Positions 15,748 through 22,528 of a stretch of 22,528 nucleotides of DNA are shown here, piece after piece. Within the stretch, counting starts at the first letter, position 1; each line of letters starts with the position of its first letter. The notes beneath the pieces were generated by a model, which saw only the letters and a program-made list of their open reading frames with translations, did no database searches and was not told where the DNA came from. The translations under genes and the position numbers were made by a program. The stretch comes from VMCP01 sp965659745 (lineage in GTDB: Bacteria; Bacteroidota; Bacteroidia; NS11-12g; UBA955), in contig CBFHXF010000032.1 of NCBI GenBank assembly GCA_965659745.1, positions 1 through 22,528 of the forward strand, written 5' to 3'.

Positions 15748-18179
15748 AATTCGCCAACAAACAAGCGGGGCACCCGCTGCGAAATACTGGTTAATATCTC
15801 ATACGAAATGGTCTCGCCCCGGCGGGCCATTTCTTTTATGGAATGATTAGACCCGAAAATCTCCACCCGATCGCCTTCCCCACACGCAATATCCGTAACA
15901 TCTAACATGGCCATATCCATGCAAATATTCCCCACAAACGGCGCCACCTCTCCGTGTATCCATGCGCCCCAATTGCCACGACCAAACTTTCGCAACAGTC
16001 CATCGGCATAACCCACCGCAATCGTGGCAATGCGACGCGGATGATCGGCCGCATCCAACTGACCGTAGCCAATTCCCGCTCCTGCCTCCACCTGATGAAT
16101 CTGCGTAATGGTAGTATACAAACCCACCACCGACTTCAACTCTCCATCCCAAGGCGTTTCCAATCCGTACAATCCAATACCCAAACGCACCATATCCATC
16201 TGGTATTCCGGAAAACGCACAATGCCCGAACTGTTCAAGCCATGCGCCCAAATACCATATCCCACTATCCCCTCGAGTATCGATTTAACCTGTTGCAAAT
16301 GCTCCAATTGCGCCTTGGTAAAGGCATCCATTTCCGCATTCTCCGAGGCCGACAAATGCGTAAAAACGGTTTTTATTTTAATATGAGGAGGCAATTTCTC
16401 CAAAAACGCCCAATCGGTATCATTTGAAAATCCCAAACGGTGCATGCCCGTATCCAGCTCAATATGAATGCCCATTTCGGCGCCTTTGGCCATGCCAATA
16501 AGCTCTTCCAAACTCTTGATATTGTAAATTACCGGCTCCAAATCGTATTGCAGCGACTGCTCCAAGCCCTTGCCATCGGTGTTCATGACCATGATCGGCG
16601 CCTTCAATCCCGCCGCGCGCAATGCCACCGCCTCGTCGGCATACGCCACCCCGAAATAATCCGCGCCTTGCGACTCCAATACCCGTGCCACTTCGTAGCG
16701 TCCGCTTCCGTAGGCCGCTGCTTTCACCATTACCATGACCTTTACGTTGGCGTCGATGCGCGATCTGAAAAATTGGTAATTATGTCGCACCGCATCTAAG
16801 TTTATCTCCATCACGGTATGGTGCAACTGCTCTTTCAAGCGCATGGCCACCCGCTCCAAACGGTGCACGCGTGCCCCTTTTATAAGCAAAGCCGTTTGGG
16901 AAATTTCCCCCAAGAGCGGCGATTCTAACAACGCTTCGGTAGTGCTGAAAAATTCTTGTTCGTATGTTTTTTTCGGGGGAAGCCCATTCACACCGACCCA
17001 TATTACCCGATCGATTCCGGCCTCGGAAAGGGCCGATTCTAAGATTTCGGTGCCCTTGCCATGGGCCATGGGAGTTAAAATAACCGTGCGCGATTTTCCC
17101 GCTGATTGTTCGGTTAATACGCCTAATGCCACCCGCAAACTTTCGATATCGTGCGAATAGGCATCGTTTACGATGATCGTTTGGCGGCGGCCTTTTTCGA
17201 TCGACAAGCGATTTTCGATGGGGTGCAGCTCCATAAACGCCTCTACATGCTCGGGATCCCAGCGCTCCAACGCCGTTAAAACCGTAAAGCAGGTCATCGC
17301 GTTGGCAATTGACGCATCGTCTTTAAATGGCAATTTCAGCACGTGTTCCATTGAGCGGTACTTGAAATGCACCTCGGTAGGCTGCGCGATTTTGTCGATT
17401 TTTGAAATGGTGTACGAGCTGTTCTCCGATTTCCCCCAAGAAACAAATTTGGTTAAGGGTTGCGTTTTGCGCCAGTTTTGGGCGGCTTCCTTCCAGATTT
17501 CTTGGTCTTTGGGGAAAACCACTACGTCGGCGCCCTGCACCAATTGCATTTTTTCGGCTGCCTTGGCGGCCCTACTCGGAAATCCTTCGTCGTGGGCATC
17601 GCCCAGGTGCGTCAATACAACCAAATTGGGCTGAATCATGGCCTGAAGCGCGGTCATATCGCCCATTTGGGAAATTCCGGCTTCAATGATAGCCAATTGG
17701 TGGTGGCGTTCGATGCCCAAAACGCTCAGGGCCACGCCGAGCTGGCTGTTGAAGCTGCGCGGACTTTTATGGATATTAAAATCGGATTTAAGCAGTTCGT
17801 AAAGCCATTCCTTCACCACGGTTTTGCCATTGCTGCCGGTGATTCCGATGACAGGTAAATGCAGCGATTTACGATGCTGCGCCGCTAAGGTTTGCAGCGA
17901 TTTTAGGGGATCGTCCACGGCAAAAAAACAGGCCTCCGTCAACGCTTGAAACGCCGATAATTCCGATGCTTCGATCAGAAAATAACGCACCCCCAATTGG
18001 TATGCGGTTTGGATAAAATCGTGTCCGTTTCGATTCCCGCGGAGCGCAATGAACAGCGATTGGTCGGACCGATGCATCCGCCGGGTATCGTAAACTATTT
18101 CAGTTATGGCTTCTTGATTTCCCAAAAAATCAGGAGTGCAATTCCAAATTTGTGCCAGTTCCTGCGGTGTATACCTCAA
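15744..18179 (-). CDS. murF-alr: MurF-alanine racemase fusion
   Basis: An 811-residue bifunctional cytoplasmic enzyme of peptidoglycan synthesis. Residues 1 to about 455 are MurF, which joins D-Ala-D-Ala to UDP-MurNAc-tripeptide: P-loop GITGSNGKT (112-120), AIIEAGISQMGDM, and IENRLSIEKG followed by NDAYSHD. Residues from about 457 are a PLP alanine racemase making the D-Ala: MEINLDAVRHNY, Schiff-base K486 in VMVKAAAYGSG, catalytic Y705 in GIGYGQLD, then ATIAVGYADGL and VGNICMDMAMLD. Both active sites look intact. This fusion is typical of Bacteroidota. The KAAAYGSG context differs from the common KADAYGHG, as I recall for fused forms. It follows the nucleotidyltransferase gene by 2 bases, so the two form an operon. 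Confidence 0.96.
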   Translation of the reverse strand: MRYTPQELAQIWNCTPDFLGNQEAITEIVYDTRRMHRSDQSLFIALRGNRNGHDFIQTAYQLGVRYFLIEASELSAFQALTEACFFAVDDPLKSLQTLAAQHRKSLHLPVIGITGSNGKTVVKEWLYELLKSDFNIHKSPRSFNSQLGVALSVLGIERHHQLAIIEAGISQMGDMTALQAMIQPNLVVLTHLGDAHDEGFPSRAAKAAEKMQLVQGADVVVFPKDQEIWKEAAQNWRKTQPLTKFVSWGKSENSSYTISKIDKIAQPTEVHFKYRSMEHVLKLPFKDDASIANAMTCFTVLTALERWDPEHVEAFMELHPIENRLSIEKGRRQTIIVNDAYSHDIESLRVALGVLTEQSAGKSRTVILTPMAHGKGTEILESALSEAGIDRVIWVGVNGLPPKKTYEQEFFSTTEALLESPLLGEISQTALLIKGARVHRLERVAMRLKEQLHHTVMEINLDAVRHNYQFFRSRIDANVKVMVMVKAAAYGSGRYEVARVLESQGADYFGVAYADEAVALRAAGLKAPIMVMNTDGKGLEQSLQYDLEPVIYNIKSLEELIGMAKGAEMGIHIELDTGMHRLGFSNDTDWAFLEKLPPHIKIKTVFTHLSASENAEMDAFTKAQLEHLQQVKSILEGIVGYGIWAHGLNSSGIVRFPEYQMDMVRLGIGLYGLETPWDGELKSVVGLYTTITQIHQVEAGAGIGYGQLDAADHPRRIATIAVGYADGLLRKFGRGNWGAWIHGEVAPFVGNICMDMAMLDVTDIACGEGDRVEIFGSNHSIKEMARRGETISYEILTSISQRVPRLFVGEF

Positions 18180-18181
18180 TG

Positions 18182-19174
18182 TTATAGGTTTATTTCGGCA
18201 CTATCGCCGATATTCAAACTGTGAACGGCGCCCGAAAGCGACGCGTCGCTGCCAATAAGCGAATCTTCAATGGTTACATTATTCAAACTGGCGCCCAAGC
18301 CGATGATGCTATTGCTCACAATGGAACGGGTGATATGGGCATCGTCGCCAATGCTCACGTCCGGACCTATGATGGAATATTCTATGTGTGCGGTAGGCGA
18401 AATGTACACGGGAGGCACAATGATATTGCCTTTATCGCGCCACATTTTATAGTCGTTTTGCACACGGGCTTTGAGCAGTTGCTTATTGGTTTGCAGGATG
18501 ATATCGCGCTTCCCGCAATCGAACCAATTGGTTACTGGGAAGGTTTCCATGCGGATGCCTTTTTCAATCATACAATACAGCGCATCGGTAAGATTGAATT
18601 CGTTCCGGTGGCGGATATCGTGGGTAATGTTATATTCCAGGCATTCAAAAAACGCGGCCGTTTCCCGAACGAAATAAAGTCCCACCAGAGCCAAATTCGA
18701 ATGGGGGATATTGGGTTTTTCTACGAGTTTACGGATGCTTCCGTCGTTTTCGAGTTCGGCTACGCCAAATAAGCGGGGATCGTCGACCTTTTTCACTCCC
18801 AACAAAGAGGTTGGAGAGGCGAAGACTTTCTTAAGATCGGCCTCAAAAATGGTATCTCCCAACACAATGAGGATGGGATCGGGTCCGGTAAAATGGTCTT
18901 TGGCGAGCCAAACGGCATGACCAATACCTTTGCCCACGGTTTGGATGACAAAGCTAAGCTGATAGTTTTTATAATGCTCGGTTAGGAACTGTTCAATTCT
19001 ATCGCCGAGGTATCCTATTACGAATACGAATTCGGTTACGCCTGCCTCTACCAATCGGTCCATAATATGTCCGAGTATGGGCTTCCCGGCCACGGGAATA
19101 AGCGATTTGGGCTGGGTTTGGGTATGGGGTTTGAGTCGGCTGCCAATACCGGCAACAGGTATTACCGCTTTCAT
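18182..19174 (-). CDS. sugar-phosphate nucleotidyltransferase with left-handed beta-helix
   Basis: A 330-residue enzyme of the glucose-1-phosphate thymidylyl-/uridylyl- or mannose-1-phosphate guanylyltransferase group, making an NDP-sugar from NTP and sugar-1-phosphate. The N-terminal motif is VAGIGSRLKPHTQTQPKSL with K23, followed by PVAGKPILGHI; the metal-binding Asp is D107 in IVLGDTIF; VEKP follows near the middle. The C-terminal 75 residues are hexapeptide repeats (YISPTAHIEYSIIGPDVSIG onward), a left-handed beta-helix. Nucleotide and sugar cannot be fixed from sequence. The ATG at 19174 is chosen over one 23 codons upstream, because it starts the nucleotide-binding strand and a TACTTTTG box sits just before it. 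First gene of an operon with murF-alr. Confidence 0.9.
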   Translation of the reverse strand: MKAVIPVAGIGSRLKPHTQTQPKSLIPVAGKPILGHIMDRLVEAGVTEFVFVIGYLGDRIEQFLTEHYKNYQLSFVIQTVGKGIGHAVWLAKDHFTGPDPILIVLGDTIFEADLKKVFASPTSLLGVKKVDDPRLFGVAELENDGSIRKLVEKPNIPHSNLALVGLYFVRETAAFFECLEYNITHDIRHRNEFNLTDALYCMIEKGIRMETFPVTNWFDCGKRDIILQTNKQLLKARVQNDYKMWRDKGNIIVPPVYISPTAHIEYSIIGPDVSIGDDAHITRSIVSNSIIGLGASLNNVTIEDSLIGSDASLSGAVHSLNIGDSAEINL

Positions 19175-19180
19175 GTGTAA

Positions 19181-19188
19181 CAAAAGTA
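19181..19188 (-). promoter_or_regulatory. -7 box of the nucleotidyltransferase-murF-alr operon
   Basis: TACTTTTG on the minus strand matches TAnnTTTG and ends 6 bases before the ATG at 19174. It predicts a very short leader and supports that start. Confidence 0.5.
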
Positions 19189-19231
19189 GGGAATTTGGAG
19201 TAATCGGCGATACACTTATGGGAGAAGGTCG

Positions 19232-19276
19232 AATTTTGGACAAATCCGCAATGCGGTTGCGGATTTGCCCAAAATT
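19232..19276. repeat. 45-bp imperfect inverted repeat
   Basis: Arms AATTTTGG-A-CAAATCCGCA and TGCGGATTTG-C-CCAAAATT flank a 7-base loop; one pair is mismatched. It lies in the 246-base region between two divergent operons, about at the border between core genes and the A/T-rich accessory region. A small mobile palindrome or a barrier hairpin is possible. The rest of this intergenic region shows nothing recognisable apart from the operator near 19375. Confidence 0.65.
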
Positions 19277-19374
19277 TCTCTATGTCCACACTGAAAGATT
19301 TCGATAACCGACAAATCGCTCAACAAGATCCGCGGGCATTTTTTAACACATGCGGCGAAAATCCGATTGGTTTC

Positions 19375-19405
19375 TTGTCGCAAATAATTACTAAATTTGC
19401 GACAA
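19375..19405 (+). promoter_or_regulatory. inverted repeat overlapping the AbiE-type promoter
   Basis: Perfect 11-bp arms TTGTCGCAAAT and ATTTGCGACAA are separated by 9 bases. The -7 box TAAATTTG (19392-19399) starts in the spacer and runs into the right arm; a TTG at 19367-19369 may serve as -33. AbiEi antitoxins are known to repress their own operons through inverted repeats in the promoter, so this is a strong candidate operator for autoregulation. Confidence 0.65.
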
Positions 19406-19420
19406 CAATAAAGCGTAAAA

Positions 19421-20017
19421 ATGTCAAAAAGCATTGAAATACAAGTATTAGAAAGGATAAAGCGAAACCCAAGAGGAACGCTTTTCTTTGTAGACAATTT
19501 CACCAAAATTGCCAATACCAAATCGGCAAACAAGGCATTGGAACGCTTAGTGAAATCTAGCGAATTGGAACGAGTTACACAAGGTATCTACGTTCGTCCT
19601 GTAATAGATAATTACATTGGAAAAGTATTGCCGAGCATTGAGCAAATTGCATTTGCCATTGCGAAAAGGGACCGAGCAACCGTGATTCCAACAGGCAGTT
19701 ATGCAATGTATAAATTGGGTTTGACAATGCAAGTTCCTTTGAACATTGTTTATTATTCCGACACTTCGGCACGAAAAATAAAAATCGGGAAACAAACCAT
19801 TACTTTTAAAAAAGCGAGTTCTAAAAACTTGGCATTTGTTGGCGAAATCAGCACATTGGCAATTCAGGCATTGCGGACAATCGGCAAAGACCAAGCAACA
19901 GCCGAGGAAATAAAACAGATAAAGAAGGTTTTGAAAAACGAAAATCCAAAACACTTGCAACACGATTTGCAATTAGCACCTGTTTGGATTAGAAAATTAA
20001 TAACTGACAATGAATAA
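19421..20017 (+). CDS. AbiEi-like antitoxin (DUF6088-type)
   Basis: A 198-residue protein matching the DUF6088/AbiEi group of type IV toxin-antitoxin antitoxins. The N-terminal 75 residues form a winged-helix DNA-binding domain: VLERIKRNPRGTLFFVDNF, the ANKALERLVKSSELERV helix-turn-helix part, and the wing GIYVRP. The C-terminal part (VIPTGSYAMYKLGLTMQVP, then KKASSKNLAFVGEI) is the antitoxin region. It would repress the operon by binding the inverted repeat upstream and counter the toxin without binding it directly, as known for AbiE. It overlaps the toxin gene by 8 bases (ATGAATAA). Base composition is clearly more A/T-rich than the genes to the left, suggesting horizontal transfer. Confidence 0.85.
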   Translation: MSKSIEIQVLERIKRNPRGTLFFVDNFTKIANTKSANKALERLVKSSELERVTQGIYVRPVIDNYIGKVLPSIEQIAFAIAKRDRATVIPTGSYAMYKLGLTMQVPLNIVYYSDTSARKIKIGKQTITFKKASSKNLAFVGEISTLAIQALRTIGKDQATAEEIKQIKKVLKNENPKHLQHDLQLAPVWIRKLITDNE

Positions 20018-21029
20018 GTTTACACATTTACGGGAGTGGATTCAACTACCCGATGAAACTAAAATCAGATTGTTCGCAGAAACAAGCCGACAAATTGGTT
20101 TGCCTTCCTCATCATCTGCCGAAAAAGATTGGTGGGTAGTTCACACATTGTCAATAATCTTTTCAATGAAATGTGCAAATGCCCTAATTTTTAAAGGCGG
20201 AACTTCATTAAGTAAAGGTTGGAACGTAATACACAGATTTTCAGAAGATATTGATTTGACATTAGATAGAGAATTTCTTGGTTTTTCGGGCGAACTCACA
20301 AAAGGTGAAATCAGAAAACTTCGAAGAAAATCATTTCAATTTATCTCGGAAGTTTTTACCGAAGAATTGAAAAATAAATTTGTCGAATTGGGCTTCAAAG
20401 AGGTAATCGTAAAACCTCGTGAAGTAGAAAATCACGACCAAGATCCTTTGATTATTGAAATCTATTACAACAAACTAACCGAAACGGACAGTTATTTAAA
20501 ACCAGGAATTCTGGTTGAAATTGGCAGTCGCTCATTGAGAGAACCGTTTACGCAAAAGTCTTTCGGTACATTTATTTCTAAAATATTCCCAGATCTTCCT
20601 TTTACAGACAAACCAATTACTATTCCCGTTGTAAATCCAGAACGGACATTTTTAGAGAAGATATTTTTATTGCACGAAGAATTTCAGAAACCGTTTGGCA
20701 AAATACGAGTTGAACGTCTTAGCAGACACCTTTACGACATTGAAAGACTATGTCAAACTGAATATGCAGAAATCGCGTTGCGAGACACAGAACTATACAA
20801 CACAATTGTAAAACATCGCAGTAAATTCACTGCTATTTCAGGGATTGATTATTCAAAACATAATCCTGCAAATATCCAATTTATTCCACCCGATTCCATT
20901 TTGAAAATGTGGGAAGCAGACTACCAACAAATGAAAGGGAGTATGATTTACGGTAACCCATTAGATTTTGATGAACTCATAAACAGCCTGACCAAATTGC
21001 AAAAGCGGATAAATGAAATACAACGATAA
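20010..21029 (+). CDS. AbiEii/AbiGii-family nucleotidyltransferase toxin
   Basis: A 339-residue toxin of the AbiEii nucleotidyltransferase family (DUF1814/COG2253). The signature is FKGGTSLSKGWNVIHRFSED followed by IDLTLD: G63-G64-T65-S66 and the metal-binding pair D80 and D82. A later conserved Lys-containing helix is RTFLEKIFLLHEEFQKP, then RHLYDIERL. Characterised family members transfer nucleotides to tRNA or other substrates and stop growth, giving abortive infection during phage attack; the target of this one is unknown. The start codon overlaps the antitoxin stop, so translation is coupled and toxin output follows antitoxin. The length is normal and no inactivating lesion is seen. The 171 bases after it contain no gene I can support. 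Confidence 0.9.
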   Translation: MNKFTHLREWIQLPDETKIRLFAETSRQIGLPSSSSAEKDWWVVHTLSIIFSMKCANALIFKGGTSLSKGWNVIHRFSEDIDLTLDREFLGFSGELTKGEIRKLRRKSFQFISEVFTEELKNKFVELGFKEVIVKPREVENHDQDPLIIEIYYNKLTETDSYLKPGILVEIGSRSLREPFTQKSFGTFISKIFPDLPFTDKPITIPVVNPERTFLEKIFLLHEEFQKPFGKIRVERLSRHLYDIERLCQTEYAEIALRDTELYNTIVKHRSKFTAISGIDYSKHNPANIQFIPPDSILKMWEADYQQMKGSMIYGNPLDFDELINSLTKLQKRINEIQR

Positions 21030-21160
21030 CCTTGACAGAAAAAACACTGACGAGAGAAGCAGGAAGGTATAACAGGCGTTTGGCAAAAAATCGTAACATA
21101 CATCTATTTGCGTATGCGGTGAAAACCCAATTTATTCGCCACATATTTCAGGAATATTTT

Positions 21161-21168
21161 TATTTTTG
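21161..21168 (+). promoter_or_regulatory. -7 box of the DUF4143-type ATPase gene
   Basis: TATTTTTG matches TAnnTTTG and is followed 3 bases later by a 21-bp palindrome. The predicted transcription start falls within the left arm of that palindrome. No clear -33 motif is present. Confidence 0.5.
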
Positions 21169-21171
21169 CAA

Positions 21172-21192
21172 TTTAGGAATCCGATTCCTAAA
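21172..21192 (+). promoter_or_regulatory. 21-bp palindrome at the DUF4143-type ATPase transcription start
   Basis: Perfect 9-bp arms TTTAGGAAT and ATTCCTAAA are separated by CCG. The element lies between the -7 box and the ATG, in the same relative position as the unrelated palindrome before the first ATPase gene. It could be an operator or a leader hairpin. Confidence 0.6.
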
Positions 21193-21200
21193 TTTACAAA

Positions 21201-22358
21201 ATGAAGCCATTGCCAAGGGAAATAGCACCGAAAATCATAACCGCACTCAGTCAATATCCGATAATTACTATAACTGGACCCAGACAATCGGGGAAAACAA
21301 CCTTGTGCAAAATAATCAAACCCGAGTTTACCTATGTAAACTTGGAGGACCTTTCCTCGCGCGAGTTTGCTAAAACCGATCCTAAAGGATTTTTAAAAAC
21401 CTACTCAAAAAACATCATTATTGATGAAATTCAATATGTACCCGAATTGCTATCCTACCTTCAAGTGCATACCGATGAAATTCAAGCCAATGGTGCCTAT
21501 ATTTTAACAGGTTCGCAAAACTTTTTACTTATAGAACAAATAACACAATCGCTTGCCGGAAGGGTTGCTCTCTTCAATCTATTGCCCTTTTCTCTTACTG
21601 AATTACAAGCAGGTAATTTTATTTTCAACGATTGGGAAAAGTACGCTTTGGAGGGTTCATATCCGAGAAAGTGGATGAATGAAATTGAAAATCACAGCTA
21701 CTATGATAACTATTTAAAAACCTATGTAGAACGAGATGTGAGACTTATCAAGAACATCATGAATTTAGACACTTTCCAAAAGTTCATTAAATTATTAGCG
21801 GGGCGCGTAGGCCAACTTTTCAACCAGAGTAGCTTAGGTAATGAACTTGGGCTTGACAATAAAACTATTAACTCATGGTTCAACTTATTGGAAGCGTCGT
21901 TCATTGCTTTTAGGTTGCAGCCTTATCATAAAAATTTCAATAAACGTTTAACTAAAAGTCCCAAAATATATTTTTACGATACCGGGTTGCTCTCTTATCT
22001 CTTGGGAATACAAAACTCAAACGATTTAAATTTACATTTTGCCAAAGGACAAATCTTTGAAAATTTCATCATCTTGGAAAGGCTAAAACATGCATTAAAT
22101 TTCAAAACACACGAAAAACATTATTTTTGGAGAGATTCGAGTGGTTTGGAAGTTGACTTATTGATAGAGCAAAATCAACAATTCAAAGCAATAGAAATCA
22201 AATCAGGACTTACCTTACAAAAAAGCCAATTCCAATCGTTAATGAAATTTCAACAATTTGCGGGAAACCAAGAAAACATTCTTATTTACGGCGGTAAGGA
22301 AAATCAGTTTCGAGAAAATCTACAAATTATTGGATTTGATCAAATTGGATCTATTTAG
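21201..22358 (+). CDS. AAA_14/DUF4143-type ATPase
   Basis: A 385-residue P-loop ATPase with the AAA_14 and DUF4143 domains. Walker A is GPRQSGKTT (G26, K32, T33), Walker B is IIIDEIQYVPELL (D75, E76), and the sensor-like YILTGSQNF lies near residue 105. A winged-helix-like region includes LGNELGLDNKTINSWFNLLE. The C-terminal part holds KIYFYDTGLLSYLLG and a PD-(D/E)xK-like motif: EVDLLIE with D319, AIEIKSG with E332 and K334. The family is very abundant in bacteria and archaea, with no settled function. It follows the AbiE-type operon by 171 bases but has its own promoter box. It shares architecture, though little sequence, with the ATPase at 12423. A/T-rich, probably acquired. Confidence 0.9.
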   Translation: MKPLPREIAPKIITALSQYPIITITGPRQSGKTTLCKIIKPEFTYVNLEDLSSREFAKTDPKGFLKTYSKNIIIDEIQYVPELLSYLQVHTDEIQANGAYILTGSQNFLLIEQITQSLAGRVALFNLLPFSLTELQAGNFIFNDWEKYALEGSYPRKWMNEIENHSYYDNYLKTYVERDVRLIKNIMNLDTFQKFIKLLAGRVGQLFNQSSLGNELGLDNKTINSWFNLLEASFIAFRLQPYHKNFNKRLTKSPKIYFYDTGLLSYLLGIQNSNDLNLHFAKGQIFENFIILERLKHALNFKTHEKHYFWRDSSGLEVDLLIEQNQQFKAIEIKSGLTLQKSQFQSLMKFQQFAGNQENILIYGGKENQFRENLQIIGFDQIGSI

Positions 22359-22439
22359 GGGTAACGGGCCGCTTTTTTCCCGCCCACATCACACATCTGT
22401 TTTACAAGAAAATTTACTCAAGCAACGGATCACGTTTTA

Positions 22440-22528
22440 ATGTTGTCTAAGATTAAAGGTAACAGAATTATGATATTTTGTAGTATCATTTTATTTTGTG
22501 CAGATTTAAGCACAAATTTTAGAATCAG
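22440..22528 (+). CDS. possible N-terminal end of an exported protein, cut by window edge
   Basis: From the ATG at 22440 the frame stays open to the window end for 29 codons, starting MLSKIKGNR and followed by a hydrophobic core IMIFCSIILFCADL. That is the shape of a signal peptide. However, there is no promoter box I trust, and the stretch contains two small inverted repeats (ATGATA/TATCAT at 22470-22489, TTTGTGC/GCACAAA at 22495-22516), so it may be non-coding. The 80 bases before it show nothing recognisable. Confidence 0.3.
   Translation, partial: MLSKIKGNRIMIFCSIILFCADLSTNFRI

Noticed and set aside
18221..18772. 183-codon open frame antisense to the nucleotidyltransferase gene
   Set aside because: It mirrors the hexapeptide-repeat coding region, has no recognisable domain, and no start signal.
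19175..19243. Start of the nucleotidyltransferase 23 codons upstream of the chosen one
   Set aside because: The extra residues (Ser/Pro-rich) do not resemble the family N-terminus and the extension would contain the -7 box.
21070..21100. Integron attC-like site after the AbiEii-type gene (TAACAGGCGTTTGGC) and a vaguely similar TAACGGGC after the second ATPase
   Set aside because: No complementary right half can be found, the core does not match RYYYAAC, and there is no integrase in the window.
21032..21373. 113-codon open frame between the AbiEii-type gene and the DUF4143-type ATPase
   Set aside because: It starts with TTG, runs across the promoter, palindrome and start of the ATPase gene in another frame, and has no protein-like signature.

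Overview
The window looks like a chromosomal segment from a member of the Bacteroidota. Three things point there: a single-chain MurF-alanine racemase fusion, which is typical of that phylum; -7 promoter boxes of the form TAnnTTTG in front of many genes; and the lack of Shine-Dalgarno sequences. At least five starts have the -7 box so close that the mRNA would carry almost no leader. No rRNA, tRNA or CRISPR array was seen, and no gene-free stretch exceeds 300 bases.

Left part (1-12.1 kb), mostly housekeeping and envelope genes: the 3' end of a Maf nucleotide pyrophosphatase; a secreted S8 subtilase convergent with it; a SAM methyltransferase; a short relic zone (32-codon gene fragment plus three 33-bp tandem repeats, possibly an IS21-type end); a translationally coupled YfhO-like membrane protein and family 2 glycosyltransferase; serine hydroxymethyltransferase (glyA); a type II sulfide:quinone oxidoreductase with a palindrome upstream; a polysaccharide flippase-like protein divergent from a 188-residue protein of unknown function; and pyruvate dehydrogenase E1 beta.

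Middle (12.1-13.8 kb), an insertion-like block: an AAA ATPase fused to a PD-(D/E)xK-like nuclease domain (DUF234-type), preceded by two related palindromic elements and bracketed by copies of a 28-bp perfect palindrome. A third copy of that palindrome follows the pyruvate dehydrogenase gene. The copy downstream of the ATPase supplies the stop codon of selD.

Right part (13.8-19.2 kb), core genes again: selD (selenide, water dikinase, Cys form), a DUF3108 exported protein, and a two-gene operon of a sugar-phosphate nucleotidyltransferase and MurF-Alr, which links precursor activation with cell wall synthesis.

Right end (19.2-22.5 kb), a visibly more A/T-rich accessory region: a two-gene AbiEi/AbiEii-type toxin-antitoxin operon whose promoter overlaps an 11-bp inverted repeat, then a second ATPase-nuclease fusion (AAA_14/DUF4143-type) with a palindrome at its predicted transcription start. 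The palindromes at the starts of these accessory genes are the most interesting unexplained signal. They suggest autoregulated defence or stress modules, but that is inference.
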